DNA from: Adiantum capillus-veneris
Lineage: Eukaryota > Streptophyta > Polypodiopsida > Polypodiales > Pteridaceae
Length of the DNA: 64,000 bases
Assembly (NCBI GenBank): GCA_014529385.2
Contig: CM043966.1
Location: 89,286,087-89,350,086 of the forward strand
Reading direction: 5' to 3'
Below the pieces are notes generated by a model that worked only from the letters and a program-made list of their open reading frames with translations, was not told the DNA's origin and ran no database searches. Both the position numbers and the translations under genes were made by a program. Shown here piece after piece: positions 22,107 through 32,700 of the stretch; position 1 is the stretch's first letter; each line of letters opens with the position of its first letter.

Positions 22107-22333
22107 TGTTACCATATACATGTGGTAGTGATGTGTGTAAACACACTAGGACCGGTGGGGCATTTTTTCCCTCTTTAGGAGGTTTTTTCCCCCGTGCATT
22201 GTATATATGCCCATCACTCTAGGGCTATCTATCTTTCCATTGCACACTAAGTAACATACTCTCCATCGTGTGACTTGAGCTTCCTTCATCTTCTCCAAGC
22301 TGTGTGTATTTCTCTGCAACCCTAATTCCAACA
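22107..22333 (+). repeat. 3' LTR of copia
   Basis: 227 bp; partner of 16973-17199. Confidence 0.93.
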
Positions 22334-23493
22334 TTTCATCGTGTGCATAGCCTTTTCTTTGCCTTGCAAAAGTGGACAATATTTCGTGTTATGTTAGTTT
22401 GAAAGGCATCTAAAACACAAATTGTGTTTGTTTGCACTCTCAAAATCAGCAATGCTGAGAGACCCACGTGGAGTATCTTGTGATTGCTTGGGCTTTTTAG
22501 ACTCTTTTGGGCATGGAGAGGTAGATTGTCTCTTATTCCTCTTGGAACGTGTGGGAGATCTACCTTGCCATTGACTCTTAGCCACATTTCTCTTAACAAA
22601 ATTATTCTTAGAGTAGGGAACATTTCCTTTCCTCTCTTGGTCATCATCATATCTTTGGGCATGACCGATGGATTCTTCCAAAGTTTTTGGATGTTGGGTC
22701 TTGACATGAAGATGATAGTCTTTGTCAAGACCCCTATTAAAACCCTATATCTTTTGGAATTCATCTAGACCTTCTAGTTTCAATATGATTTCCCTATACT
22801 TTGAAAGGTACTATGTGAGAGAGAGGCCATACATGCGGCATGCATCCCATGCTAACCAGCTCTTATCTTCCTCATTGAAGTCCACAAACTCTTTGGAGAA
22901 AGAGGCTTGAAACGCAGCCCAAGACGGAGGACGAGCATCTATTGGAAATGTCATCCACCACTTATAGGCCTTGCCTTTAAGAGATATACTTGTTTCCACA
23001 CCCATCTTTATATCCGGGGTGTGTCTCAACCTATGAATATCACTCCATTTCTGTAAGAACGTATTGATCGCATCTTTGTTGCGATCACGCTCTTCCCCGT
23101 GAAACTCAAGAATGGTGATATTCTTAAGCAATGCATTGCTACCTTCTGCACATTCTAAAGCACTTGTCTCTTAGACCGCTTGAGTCGTGCAAGCTTGGAT
23201 TTTGTGAATTGTGCCACTTGTGGCTCCTTGAGCCGTCTATGAATTCATAAATTTCACAAGTAGCTCAGTAAGATTTGTAACATTGCATTGAATACAAAGA
23301 GGTTGCGTTCAAGTACGCTTTGACGGTTTTCCAAAGTCTTGAAAGGAGCCATATCTACAAGGCCATGATCTCCTGGATCATCATCGTCATGAATATTAGT
23401 GTCAGCAGCACCCGTGGTGCCCTGATTTTGATCTACGTGCTCAAAATCAAAAGTGTGCATAGGTGGGATATCCTTACTGGCCACGGTAAACAC
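22334..23493 (-). pseudogene. Gag of the chromovirus
   Basis: From about 23493: acidic N-terminus (NIHDDDDPGDHGLV), then the capsid block at 23131-22811 (KWSDIHRLRHTPDIK, KAYKWWMTFPIDARPPSW, FSKEFVDF), a basic linker (RSPTRSKRNKRQSTS) and a zinc knuckle at about 22425-22380 (LCFRCLSN then HNTKYC across a stop). At least three frame breaks. It continues into the protease on the other side of the copia insertion. Confidence 0.8.
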
Positions 23494-23652
23494 ACACTAA
23501 TGTAAAGAGAGAAAAAGATGTCAACTTGTACCTTGTAAAGCTTGAAGTCTTTGTGGATTTTATGCTCGGCAATTTGTGTTGCATGCGAACCTCGCCTTGA
23601 AAAAATTGTAGCGCTTCACGTGTCATTCGTGGTAAGAACACCTTCCTTGATT

Positions 23653-23681
23653 CTTCACAAAAACTCGTCGTTTTTGTGAAG
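23653..23681. other. Perfect 12-bp hairpin in the chromovirus leader
   Basis: cttcacaaaaac - tcgtc - gtttttgtgaag, in the untranslated leader near other cttcc/gaagg repeats. Confidence 0.8.
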
Positions 23682-23861
23682 GCTTTTCTTCACATGTGAA
23701 GGTTCTTCCTTGAAGAAAAATGAAATTTGGAGGAAACTTGCCTTCCTCCAAGAAGTGAAAAGGAAGGGTGAAACTACTTCCTTGAAGTTTGAAGCTTTCC
23801 TTTTCCTTCTAGCTTTCTTGTCGACACAAGTATGCTATCTTTCCTTTGTTATACACAACAA

Positions 23862-23935
23862 GGTTGAATAGCTTGGATGGTAAAGTGTTGGCCTCTTACG
23901 CTCATGGGGTGGGTTCAACCCTCCTTCATGCAAGG
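23862..23935 (+). other. tRNA-like (SINE-head-like) segment
   Basis: TAGCTTGGATGGTAAAG resembles a tRNA box A and GGTTCAACCC fits box B (GGTTCRANYCC) about 35 bases later, with a D-arm-like and anticodon-arm-like stretch between. The acceptor ends do not pair well, so this is a decayed tRNA-derived sequence, not a tRNA gene. It lies in the leader of the minus-strand chromovirus. Confidence 0.45.
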
Positions 23936-24145
23936 GTTTAGAGGGCCTTTATAGCGTGCAACCAACGGTGCCAATGGAGCTTTCGTAGCCTCGATGACAT
24001 AGAGTTGTCAGTTGAGTTTCCCTTGGTTGTATGCTGTGGAGGGCGTAGGTGGGGTGGTTGGGTAGAGGTCGCTCTCTGTGGAACGTGGGAGATAAGCAAC
24101 ACGTCACATGCACATGCAACCCGCTTTTCTCCTTTCTCAAAAATA

Positions 24146-24157
24146 GCTCGGATACCA
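24146..24157 (-). other. Primer-binding site of the chromovirus
   Basis: Minus strand TGGTATCCGAGC, one base after the LTR; one mismatch from the initiator tRNA-Met complement TGGTATCAGAGC. Confidence 0.85.
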
Positions 24158-24158
24158 G

Positions 24159-24281
24159 TGAAAAGATGGTGGTAATGCGTGTGCTAGTCTCCAACCAACC
24201 GTGCTATCTTATAGCCTCCCTCTAGCGTACACACTTTCCGATCGTGCCGGTGGCCTTGCCCGTAGGACCCATGTAATCTTT
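24159..24281 (-). repeat. 5' LTR of the chromovirus
   Basis: Starts TG at 24159; 116 bp align gaplessly with 13013-13128. The last ~7 bases do not match, so the outer end is uncertain. Confidence 0.78.
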
Positions 24282-24301
24282 CTCCCACTCTCTTTCTTTA
24301 A

Positions 24302-24332
24302 TGTCTCTCTCTCTCTCTCTCTCCCACTCCCT

Positions 24333-24373
<41 letters not shown>

Positions 24374-24380
24374 ACTCCCT

Positions 24381-24424
<44 letters not shown>
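24302..24424. repeat. (CT)n microsatellite with two CCCACTCCCTCCCTCC interruptions
   Basis: Long CT tract interrupted twice by the same C-rich segment, implying internal duplication. Confidence 0.95.
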
Positions 24425-24427
<3 letters not shown>

Positions 24428-24696
24428 GCTTCGCCCACTCAAGCTTCAGGTGAGAGAAATGGAAAACTTTATTATCTCTGTGTACAGCATCATTTCTCTT
24501 TCTAAATCTCTCATGATCAACATTTTGAATTTAAAGGAGATTGAGCTGCACTTCCTCTCTTTCTTCCCTCCACAACATAATCCTTTTCTACTATCTTTGA
24601 GTACTCTCTACTTTTTTCCTCCATAGCCATCTTTCCTTGTTTGCAGCAATCACCATTACACATTATCTCTCTAATTTGATTGATTAGCTAATAAAC

Positions 24697-27200
24697 ATGT
24701 CATTTAATCACCCTCCATTGCAAGGCATTATTAATTGGCCAAAACGATATCAATTAAACATTGATTTGGAGCAGGAGTACACTACTGTGCGACTTGGCAC
24801 CTCGAATCCCAATGCTGCAAATCAGCTACAAAGCATTGGGTGCAAGGCAGTCAACTTATGGGTTGATGGCCACATTTACCCTGGTGATCTAGTAACCAAT
24901 GCACCACTACCCTTTCGTAATGTCACTGAGATTTTGCGTTTTATTGGAGATGGAAGAGATGGATTGTTTGGCTATTGTTGAAGATTGTATTTAGATTTTG
25001 TCAATGAAAGGAAAGCAAGTAAACATCTCTTTGCTGCCTATTCATCATTGCAAGAGAAGGCCGCGAAAGATCTACAACAAGTTAGAGAGAAAGCCAACAA
25101 GAAGACGAAGCAGCTGAATGATGAGATGGAAAATCTCAATAAAAAAGTACAACAACAAAAAGAAGAGCAAGAACATTGACTAGACAATTATGTTAACTAC
25201 AACACACTTCATGGAATATGCATCAGCGAATCAATCATGTCACACATGCTCCCCTAGGCTACCGCATTTGTAAGCCCAAGGGACAAGCGTTATCCTTGCT
25301 ATGCTCAAGTGGTGGAGCTCAAAAGAAACGTGTTTGTCAAACTCAGTAGGAATATGAATGCAAGATTTTGATTTGCTACATGTTCTGCAGGTTGATGTTA
25401 CATTAATTCAATATGCAGAAACTTGGCTCAAATGATGATAAGAATCAATTCCGATGCTCAAACAACAGGACGTGCTCTGCTGTAGCATATCATCACGCCA
25501 AAGGAGTTGGTTGACTACTGGATGATCCATCCAATGCTGACATTACTGGATTTTACGGGTTGACATAGGAAGAGTGTGATAGCAAAGTGATATTTGTTAT
25601 GAAGCTTGATGAGTGCTAGGTTGTTAAAGGTCAACGGCTCGAGAGGGTAAGTGTCACGTTGATGATTAGGGCATTGGTGGGTGTCGATGTTGAGCTAAAT
25701 TCCAATGAGAAGGAAAACACGTGTTTAGGTGTTCGGTCATAGAATAATATTTGGTGGCTGGCAGCTTTTCATCTCCCACATGAGACACGTGAGGCTCTGA
25801 AATGGTATTTCAATCACACCGCAATCGTTGACGTCATTCGGCAACAATAAGAAGGGAAGATATTCCATGTTTCAGGACTTGGAACGTTCCAAGTTGAGTG
25901 GAATTTGGCAGGAGACTTGAAAACACTCAAGTGTATGTTAGGGTGCAAGGAAGGTGCAATGACCCTCTTTCCATGCATTTACTGCTGCCATCTCTTTCCA
26001 TGCATTTACTGCTGCCATAATAAAGTCTTAGTGGGAATTGAGGGCAAGGGTGCAAAAGTCAGCAAGTCAAAAAGTGGTAAGGATAAGTTACAGTCAACTC
26101 TTTGAAAGGTGTACCCACTACACAAACAGTGGGTAAAGCACTATAACAATGATTTCAAGGTATCCTCAGTTGTGACAAGCAAGTCCCCCCTAACTGAAAC
26201 ATGGACGATCCAAGTGGGATCCTATTCTTCCAATACCACTGATAGATATACATGTGTGTAACCTTCATGCCCGTCTACAAATTCTTGATAAGTTTCTTAT
26301 GCTCCATATTAATTACGCTTGGAATAAGGAGCTTGCATAAAGAAGAGAAGAGTGTATATGAGAACTGGAATCTATTCTATCGAGTGTTGGTCTACATGGG
26401 GGTGCAGTTGAGCTATCAAAGGACAAGAAAGGGTCTGGAAGTACACAAGATCTCCCTAATAAAGTATATGTGGGTGGTAGTAAAGCTAGATATTTTCTTT
26501 CAAACTATTATGACTTCCAAAGTCCCAATGAGTTTCAATTGTGGAAAAAGGTGTGTGTAATGAAGTAGCCCCAGGAATTAAGAGTGCTTGTGTGTGGCAG
26601 TCTATTGATGATATTTTTTATCTTGTCCGAAAAGGCAAAGCTAATGAATGATGAGATATTCATCTTAAAGTTTGTAATAAATAGTTTTACATCACAAATG
26701 GTGATGCTTGGGGAGAGACACACATGACACATTATATGGTTTGTTGAACATTCAATTTTTGCAATCGAAATGCATGTGTGTGCAAAACTAAAGTTTGGTT
26801 ATTTTTTTAACACATTCTTTTTGCACATAGTGCATTTTTTCTCTACACTTACGGTTCATTAGGCATCTGGGGCAGCCAAGGAATGGAGCGCTCACAGTAT
26901 CAAGCAAAAGTAGTGTATTTTAAAAATACACGACATCGAGGTGGAAGAAAAAAGAGCAATACCCTTCACGAGATGTTCAATTGGTTCTACAGAGTTTTAG
27001 TAGGGAACAAGAGAAAGAAGACTAGAGAACAACGAAGTTTGAAATGTAGAATAGGGAAAGTGGTTAGTTTGAGGCGATCACAATCATATCATGCTTTGAG
27101 TGCAAAAGATCGATTCCAGTGCTGGTTGAGACAAGGCCACGTGATGACATGCATTGGATGGAAATTTAATTTATTTTTGACACTAACCATTTCTATTTAA
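24697..27200 (+). pseudogene. Decayed long ORF of an unassigned, transposase-like family
   Basis: A protein can be followed for most of 2.5 kb. 24697: MSFNHPPLQGIINWPKRYQ, a globular block to GDGRDGLFGYC, TGA, then a Lys/Glu coiled coil (KANKKTKQLNDEMEN). 25560-25900: VIFVMKLDE, VELNSNEKENTC, WWLAAFHLPHETREALKWYF, VEWNLAGDLKTLKC, FPCIYC. 26230-26560: LIDIHVCNLHARLQILDKF, LHGGAVELSKDKKGSGS, NKVYVGGSKARYFL. 26690: WGETHMTHYM. 26868-26990: GIWGSQGMERSQYQAK, VYFKNTRHRGG, HEMFNWFYRVL. In-frame stops at 24979, 25617, 25740, 25848, 26338 and 26359 all fit C-to-T changes of CGA, CAG or CAA. Gaps and frame changes occur at 25180-25510 and 26600-26860. I cannot name the family; the conserved Cys/His/Trp blocks and high-copy-style decay suggest a DNA-transposon protein (inference). 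Confidence 0.55.
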
Positions 27201-27315
27201 AACATGCATTATGTCATAAAATCTAATATCTAAGTGACCCAAATGATTTTCTCATATAAAACAGATCATTTAATTTGGGAGAATAAATGGGAACAAGAGT
27301 TACAATAGAGACATG

Positions 27316-27517
27316 TGCTTCTAGACCTATCTCAATAGGGGACCAAAAGGAGAGATGGTTGCATCTCAATAGGGGTCCAAAAGGAGATGGTCTACCAAAG
27401 AGCAATGTGCAATAAGTGCTTCTAGACTTATCTCAATAGGGGACCAAGAGGAGAGATGATTACATCTCAATACGTGTCCAAAAGGAGGAAGTCTATCAAA
27501 GAGCAACATGCATCTAA
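27316..27517. repeat. Tandem repeat, two copies of ~101 bp
   Basis: Units start tgcttctagac at 27316 and 27417. Each contains an internal half-repeat 'catctcaataggggtcc'. Confidence 0.85.
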
Positions 27518-27599
27518 TGGAGCTTAAAAGACCTTAGGGTTAGCTTTATTAAAGACCTACAAACGTAAGTCCTTTGACCTTAGGCAAGCTAGGGTTGAG

Positions 27600-27920
27600 C
27601 TTGAGGTGGGGACCCAACTTAAGCTTGAGGTGCTTGTCATGATTGATGAATAAGGTGCGTGCTTGATGACTAAGGTGCTTTTCATGCTTGATGACTAAGG
27701 TACTTGAGGTGCTTGTCATACTTAATGAGGAAGGTGCTTGAGAAGCTTCCCATGCATGGGGAGTAAGGTGCTTGAGTAAAAAAGAGACCCTACAAACTTA
27801 ATGAGGAAGGTGCTTGAGAAGCTTCCCATGCATGGGGGGGTAAGGTGCTTGAGTAAAAAAGAGACCCTACAAACTTAATGAGGAAGGTGCTTGAGAAGCT
27901 TCCTATGCATGAAAGTCCCA
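27600..27920. repeat. Tandem repeats: ~25-bp units, then ~76-bp units (2.6 copies)
   Basis: 27600-27720: repeated aaggtgcttgtcatgcttgatg. 27721-27920: units start cttaatgagg at 27721, 27797 and 27874. Confidence 0.85.
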
Positions 27921-28279
27921 AAGTTAGGGGAATCTTTGACTTAACCTTCCACTCACCCAAAGGGCACCCCCTTTCTCAAAGGACACATGGGACACATGTT
28001 AGAATCTCCCCTATGCTTAACCACATGGTGTACTTGAATGCTATTGGTTGGGCTAAAGAGGGGTCCAATGAGCTTCTAGTTCCATCCAGCAAATATCTAA
28101 ATATTTTCAAGCTCTCTCTCTCTAGAGGTAAGGAGGACACTTGTCCAAAGACTACCAATGTATTTGAATGCATGTTGTATGTGATTGGCTAGGGGAGAGA
28201 GGGGTCCAATGAGCTTGAAACATTTGTAAAAGCTACAACTCGCCCCAAGCAAGCAAGGGGGGTGCTGGGGGGATATACA

Positions 28280-28315
<36 letters not shown>

Positions 28316-28950
28316 ATTTTGTGGATTCATTCTCACTTGGTGAAAGTTGAGGAACTCTACCTCCTTCTCCGTGCTTGTGAGAAGTGAGAGCCTACACCAA
28401 CACTCTTGGCTATGGAATGCAGATCCAACCAAGAGCCATGATTCAATGCTTAAGCTTGCCAACTTCTCCATCTTCATTACTATACTATTATGTATGCTAG
28501 CAAGAAGAGTGATGATAAGTGAGGAACTAGTTCTTTCTCCTATGGAATGTTTCTTCTTCCTCTTCCCTATCCTCATTCCCCGCTAGCTCTCTCCACCTTC
28601 GAAGGTGTTTGAGGCCTTGGGACTGAGGGTTGGGATAGTTAATGCTTTCTACAAAGTTTATGTTATGCTTGTGATGCATGAATCTTTCCATCTTCATTGC
28701 ATCACCTAGGTCACAAGGAACACAAAGATTGTACTGTACCAAGTCTCTCTTGATGGGAGAAACTATAATACAAATGCCTATTGGAGGGAGGACCAGCTCC
28801 ATATGAATCCGGTCCTCAACTATTGTCATGTTCTTTAAACTCTCTCTCTTGCAGAAGTATTGTTCATGCCAAGTTAACTAAGTACCATGTTTATGTTGCT
28901 ACCATCAATTAATTTCACCCGCTATGCTCACAAAGAAATCTCACAAAAAG
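27921..28950. other. No gene recognised
   Basis: Contains a repeated phrase (ggggtccaatgagctt at about 28058 and 28201), (CA)n at 28281-28313 and short frames without protein character. It could be the body of a long LTR ending at 29009, but the other end was not found. Confidence 0.4.
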
Positions 28951-29009
28951 TGCTTCACCTAATTTCCTAATTCCGCTACTCTCAAAGTTCATAGGCCATT
29001 TCCATTACA
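28951..29009 (+). repeat. Copy of the 3' end of the downstream chromovirus LTR
   Basis: About 59 bp (gtgcttcacctaatttcc ... ggccatttccattaca) match 31032-31090 with few differences. The second copy is followed by a primer site, this one is not, so this is probably a solo or 3' LTR end. Confidence 0.7.
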
Positions 29010-29552
29010 CATTATCATGCAAAGTGATTTGTTAAGGCCACAATTATTAGTCCCATGGATCAAGTTTGGTCTATTTTGGAGTCTTTTTTAATTTTGAGTG
29101 ATTCTATTGAGCTTTTAATTTTTTAAATAAAATTCAAGTACTATATAAGTCAAGACTCACAACTTAAAGTTCATTTCTTGTTTGCACATTTTAGAAGATC
29201 CTCTCGAGCCCAAAGGTATACGCACTCATATCTTGCACAACATGGATGATACACAAGAGCACACCACTATGCACAACAATGACCCCCGCCACTGACACCA
29301 CTGAAAATTTGTAGTCATACATAATCCACCACTCCAAATCCACATCCTCAACCACAAGTGGATAACCCAACACATCAACCAACTCCAAACACCCATCCCC
29401 AACCTTCGACTCCAGAGGATCAAAACAGCATGCGATAGATTTTTGGTGATCTCCAGCCATCATATCATGCAAATCACACACCTTTTCCGGATCTCCCACC
29501 AATCGTAGCTCTAAAAAAATCCACACAAGAAACAAGACCTAGAGCTCAAGCA

Positions 29553-30291
29553 ATGGTAGCACCTGGAGCTCAAGCAAAAGCAACACATGGAGCTCAAGCA
29601 ACGACTGGACCTGAAGCTCAAGCAACCGCAACTACGTCTCAAGAATTCCCCCCTGCGGGTCAAACAAAGGGTGATCAAAGTAATACCAAGTGATCCTGTT
29701 TAAAAATCACGAAATTCCAAGAGGAGGAAGAGAATGACAGAGATAGAAAAGAAGCAGGCAGCTAATAGAGAAGCACAAAGATTGCATGAAGAACAAAGAA
29801 GAAAGAGAGAGCAAGAAGAATGACAAAGAGCCGAGGCTGTGAGAGCTCACTTTGCCAACTTATAATCAGTGAGCACGAAAGAGGCAGAGAGGAGAGCGGA
29901 AGAGGATAGAGCTCAGGCTGCCCAACAAGCAAAGGCTAGGAGCTCTATACCTTCAAAAATTTCTCACAGAGCAAAACAATGTGCTAAAAAGAACAAGGAC
30001 AAGCTCACACCTGAAGAGCAACATGCTTAGGAGGAGAGGAGGAAAAAGTACAAAAATGACCCTCCAGGGAAAGACAATTGACAAGATTTGCTTCGCAATA
30101 TGGTATCTGCACACCACATTCTCAGCAACTATAGAGCACTTGATTGTATCTCCTTGGTGGTTGACCACCTTAGTCTCCCATCCAACTGGAAGGAAGCCAT
30201 TGATCGTACTTCCGCCTTTACAAGTCCACATTGTTCGTGTTCTGTGAACGCTTTGCAGTCTAAAGATAAACACACACATGAAGGGATATAA
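29553..30291 (+). pseudogene. Decayed Lys/Glu-rich ORF, Helitron-N-terminus-like at best
   Basis: 29553 onward: short tandem repeat encoding GAQA-type peptides. From about 29680 a second frame: SRNSKRRKRMTEIEKKQ, NREAQRLHEEQRRKREQ, AERRAEEDRAQAAQQAK, NKDKLTPEEQHA, EERRKKYKND, then ILSNYRALDCISLVVDHL. Every internal stop (TGA twice, TAA, TAG) fits loss of CGA, CAA or CAG. The LTPEEQ...ERRKKY rhythm recalls the arginine/glutamate-rich start of plant Helitron helicases, but no helicase or Rep motif follows, so this is weak. No donor or terminus identified. Confidence 0.4.
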
Positions 30292-30996
30292 ACCAATTTA
30301 GGGAAACTTTGTGGGAACCATAGGTGCACTTCATTGTTGAATGTACATCCGCCTCTATTCTCCTTTTGGTTGTTGTGATCAAGGCACTATCTGGCTTAGT
30401 CCATACCATACTGTGCAAGGTTGGTGGGTGAACCGGAGAAATATTACCATACCCATTTTTCCTAGGTGTTACAGAAGTATGGTTATAAAAATAAACGTCC
30501 CATGAGACAAGCTCCACGGATGGACAACTAGCATAGAGCAGTTTGCCAAGGTCAAGATGGAGGGTCTTAAAAGTTCCTGTAAAGGACTCTATTGGTTTCC
30601 ACTCTACAAAATTGGAAGGGAAAACATCTACAAACATGAACAAGAAATGAAAAACTTATAGACATCAAAGAAATATGTACAGAAGAAATAAAAAATATAC
30701 AATCTAAAACTTGACAGAGGAGTGAAGTTACAGTTTGCAACAAACCTCGATGGAGCCACTATTGTCTCTAGCTTTAGTTGTGAAGCAACATACACATGCT
30801 GCACCTTTGTAGGTCACTTGCCGCCATGGATTTGCTTGAACTCCATGATCCTTCCCTTTGATGGTGTGCTCAAGAAGCCATTTGTCGCCTTGAGACCTTG
30901 TGTGCACCTCTTGAGCTGGGTTGCATTGTCAACCACATCAATCGTTTGAACTCCATCGTCACCCAACATCCAATGTCGTCTTGTACATTGCTCCAT
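30260..30996 (-). other. Unrecognised minus-strand frames, possible gene fragment
   Basis: Two open stretches (30643..30260, 127 codons; 30996..30814) have mixed, protein-like composition (FTGTFKTLHLDLGKLL; DNATQLKRCTQGLKAT) but no motif I recognise. Either the plus-strand relic at 29.6-30.3 kb or these are real; both cannot be over the overlap. Left as unassigned. Confidence 0.25.
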
Positions 30997-31091
30997 GAAA
31001 TGTACAGAAGTGCTTCACCTAATTTCAAAAGTGCTTCACCTAATTTCCTAATTTTGCTACTCTCAAAGTTCATAGGCCATTTTCATTACAT

Positions 31092-31103
31092 TGGTATCAG
31101 AGC
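31092..31103 (+). other. Primer-binding site, initiator tRNA-Met
   Basis: TGGTATCAGAGC, exact match to the common plant primer complement, one base after LTR end cattaca. Confidence 0.92.
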
Positions 31104-31359
31104 ATTTGGTTTCTCTTTTCTTGCGTAAGAAGAGAGGTCCTTAAGTAACCTATTAATGGTTGATTTTGTTAATTATATTAGGGTAAATGGGATTGGGATC
31201 TATTATCGGTTTTGTTGAGCCCACTATGTGCGATATGGTGCACACCTCGAAAACTTTGGTCTTAATAATGGAGTATTTTTAGACTTGCCTACAAAGGAAG
31301 GTATACAAGGTTTTGAATTGCCAAAGCATACAATAAGTAAACACATAAGTTTAATTAAC

Positions 31360-32700
31360 ATGGCTGACAATAACCAAGAGAGTAGAATGAACATTGATAA
31401 CTTTGATTTTGCACATAAAGGTGCTAATGATGATGCCCCCATGTTTGTTAATTATCTTGTCACTAGGTTGCAACAAGCTATGGGCAACCCCACTTTGCAA
31501 GCCAAAGTTACTCAACAACTTCATGCTTATGGGATTTCCTTTCCTCTCCAAGAGGAGAGAGATCTTAGGAGGCCTCTTGATGAGACCCCCAAAAGAAGAC
31601 TCTCTCCCATATTAGAGGAGGAATCCAAAGATCAAGAAAGTAATGAATCCCTAAATTCCTCCGATGATGTGGCTCTAGAAAGAAGGCGGACTAAACGATT
31701 GCCAACTCCTCCCAAGAGGAAACTGTTAACCCATAGTCCTTCTTCTCATCACTCCAAAAGGGAAGAGAGGAAACAAAGGAAGAAAAGTTCAAGAAAGAGG
31801 TCACCCTCTTCTCCTTCTTCTTCACCTTCCTCCTCTACCGATGAAAGCTATGGCTATTCTCCTACAGAATACAAGAGGGGAGGACATCGAAAATTTTACT
31901 CTGCATGGTGAAAGTCCCAAAAGCTCAAGAAGTGCAAAGAGGGAGGAAACAATATCTCTTTTCTCACCTATGATGGCACCTTTGGTGCTAATAACAAAGT
32001 ATTGGCCTTCATCCAACAATTTGATGCGTCCTTTGGAGACGAGGGCTTCACGGAGTCCTCCAAGGTATGCCATGTAGCTATTCACTTTCAAAAATTGGCT
32101 CGTCAATGGTGGGCTAGACTTCGTGGCAACGGGGAAGCCCCAAAGACATGGAAAACTTTACAAGTTTCCATCATGAAGCAATGCCTTGCAAGTGATGCAA
32201 AGGACAAAGTGCCTACCAAATAGTGAATTGTAAAGCTTCTCTCTCATGAGACTATCCACAAATATGTGGACAGGTTTTGGGATTTACATCTCAACGCTAC
32301 TATCTTTCAAAAGATAGAATTTGCCAAGAAAAAGCAACAATTCTGTGCGGGATTACCCAAAGAGATGGCCGAGTATCTCAACTCTTAATGGCCTGGTTCT
32401 ATCCCACCAAAGTAATCCACCACACCATGGTTGCTTTGTGCATCAATTTCCAACAAGGGGCTAGATGGAATGTCAAGCCCATGGAAAATAAAGACAAAAG
32501 TGATGCCAAGGGGGAAACCAATGCCCAAAATTTTTACCAAGGCTATTCCAACAACAACAACAATCGGTCCAAGGAGAAGGGAGTTTACAAAGGGAAATAT
32601 AAACTCTCTCCTAAAGATCTAGAAGCTTTTCGTAAGGACCACAAATGTTTTAAGTGTGGGGAGAAAGGCCATGGTTATTGTCCTTGCCCCAAGAGAATTG
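31360..32700 (+). pseudogene. Gag of the plus-strand chromovirus with zinc knuckle
   Basis: ATG at 31360 (MADNNQESRMNIDNF); N-terminal helical part, a Ser/Arg/Lys-rich region at 31660-31850 (KKSSRKRSPSSPSSS), stop at 31909. The capsid block follows in the next frame at 32000-32220: FIQQFDASFGDEGF, LARQWWARLRGNGEAP. Then DRFWDLHLNATIF, and after another stop a basic linker and the knuckle CFKCGEKGHGYCPC (32648-32690; the expected C-x2-C-x4-H-x4-C is kept). Confidence 0.85.

Larger units (their letters stand above)
16973..22333 (+). mobile_element. Ty1/copia LTR retrotransposon nested in the chromovirus
   Basis: Identical-length 227-bp LTRs (16973-17199 and 22107-22333, TGTTACCAT...TCCAACA), initiator-Met primer site, gag-PR-IN-RT-RNase H order (integrase before RT, which defines copia), and a polypurine tract. 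Flanking five bases ttgca/tttca differ at one position, compatible with an aged target duplication, and joining the flanks restores the chromovirus gag-protease frame. Coding regions are disabled by frameshifts, stops and lost catalytic residues. Confidence 0.93.
13013..24281 (-). mobile_element. Ty3/gypsy chromovirus with ~123-bp LTRs, interrupted by copia
   Basis: Minus-strand gag (22334-23493), protease, RT, RNase H, integrase and C-terminal chromodomain (13136-17000) lie between short direct repeats 13013-13135 and 24159-~24281. A primer site TGGTATCCGAGC (24157..24146) abuts the right LTR and a C-rich/G-rich polypurine tract abuts the left. The copia element 16973-22333 sits within the gag-protease region. 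The chromodomain and the initiator-Met-type primer site identify a chromovirus. LTRs this short are unusual for an element with full coding capacity. No clear target duplication. All genes carry stops or frameshifts. Confidence 0.88.

Noticed and set aside
24201-24626. Long open frames across (CT)n
   Set aside because: Encoded Ser-Leu/Arg-Glu repeats are a product of the microsatellite. The same applies to 48543-48981, 49481-49855 and 62440-62858.
27300-27930. CRISPR-like array
   Set aside because: Direct tandem repeats without unique spacers of constant length, in a plant genome.
28097-28576. 159-codon minus-strand frame
   Set aside because: Runs through a (CA)n tract (VCVCVC) and has no recognisable domain.
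29191-29535. 114-codon minus-strand frame
   Set aside because: No motif, no splice context, no repeat partner; chance frame cannot be excluded.
29953-30279. Minus-strand frame with a GWETKVV phrase, considered as a methyl-CpG-binding domain
   Set aside because: Only a few residues fit, and the opposite strand reads better as the Lys/Glu-rich relic.
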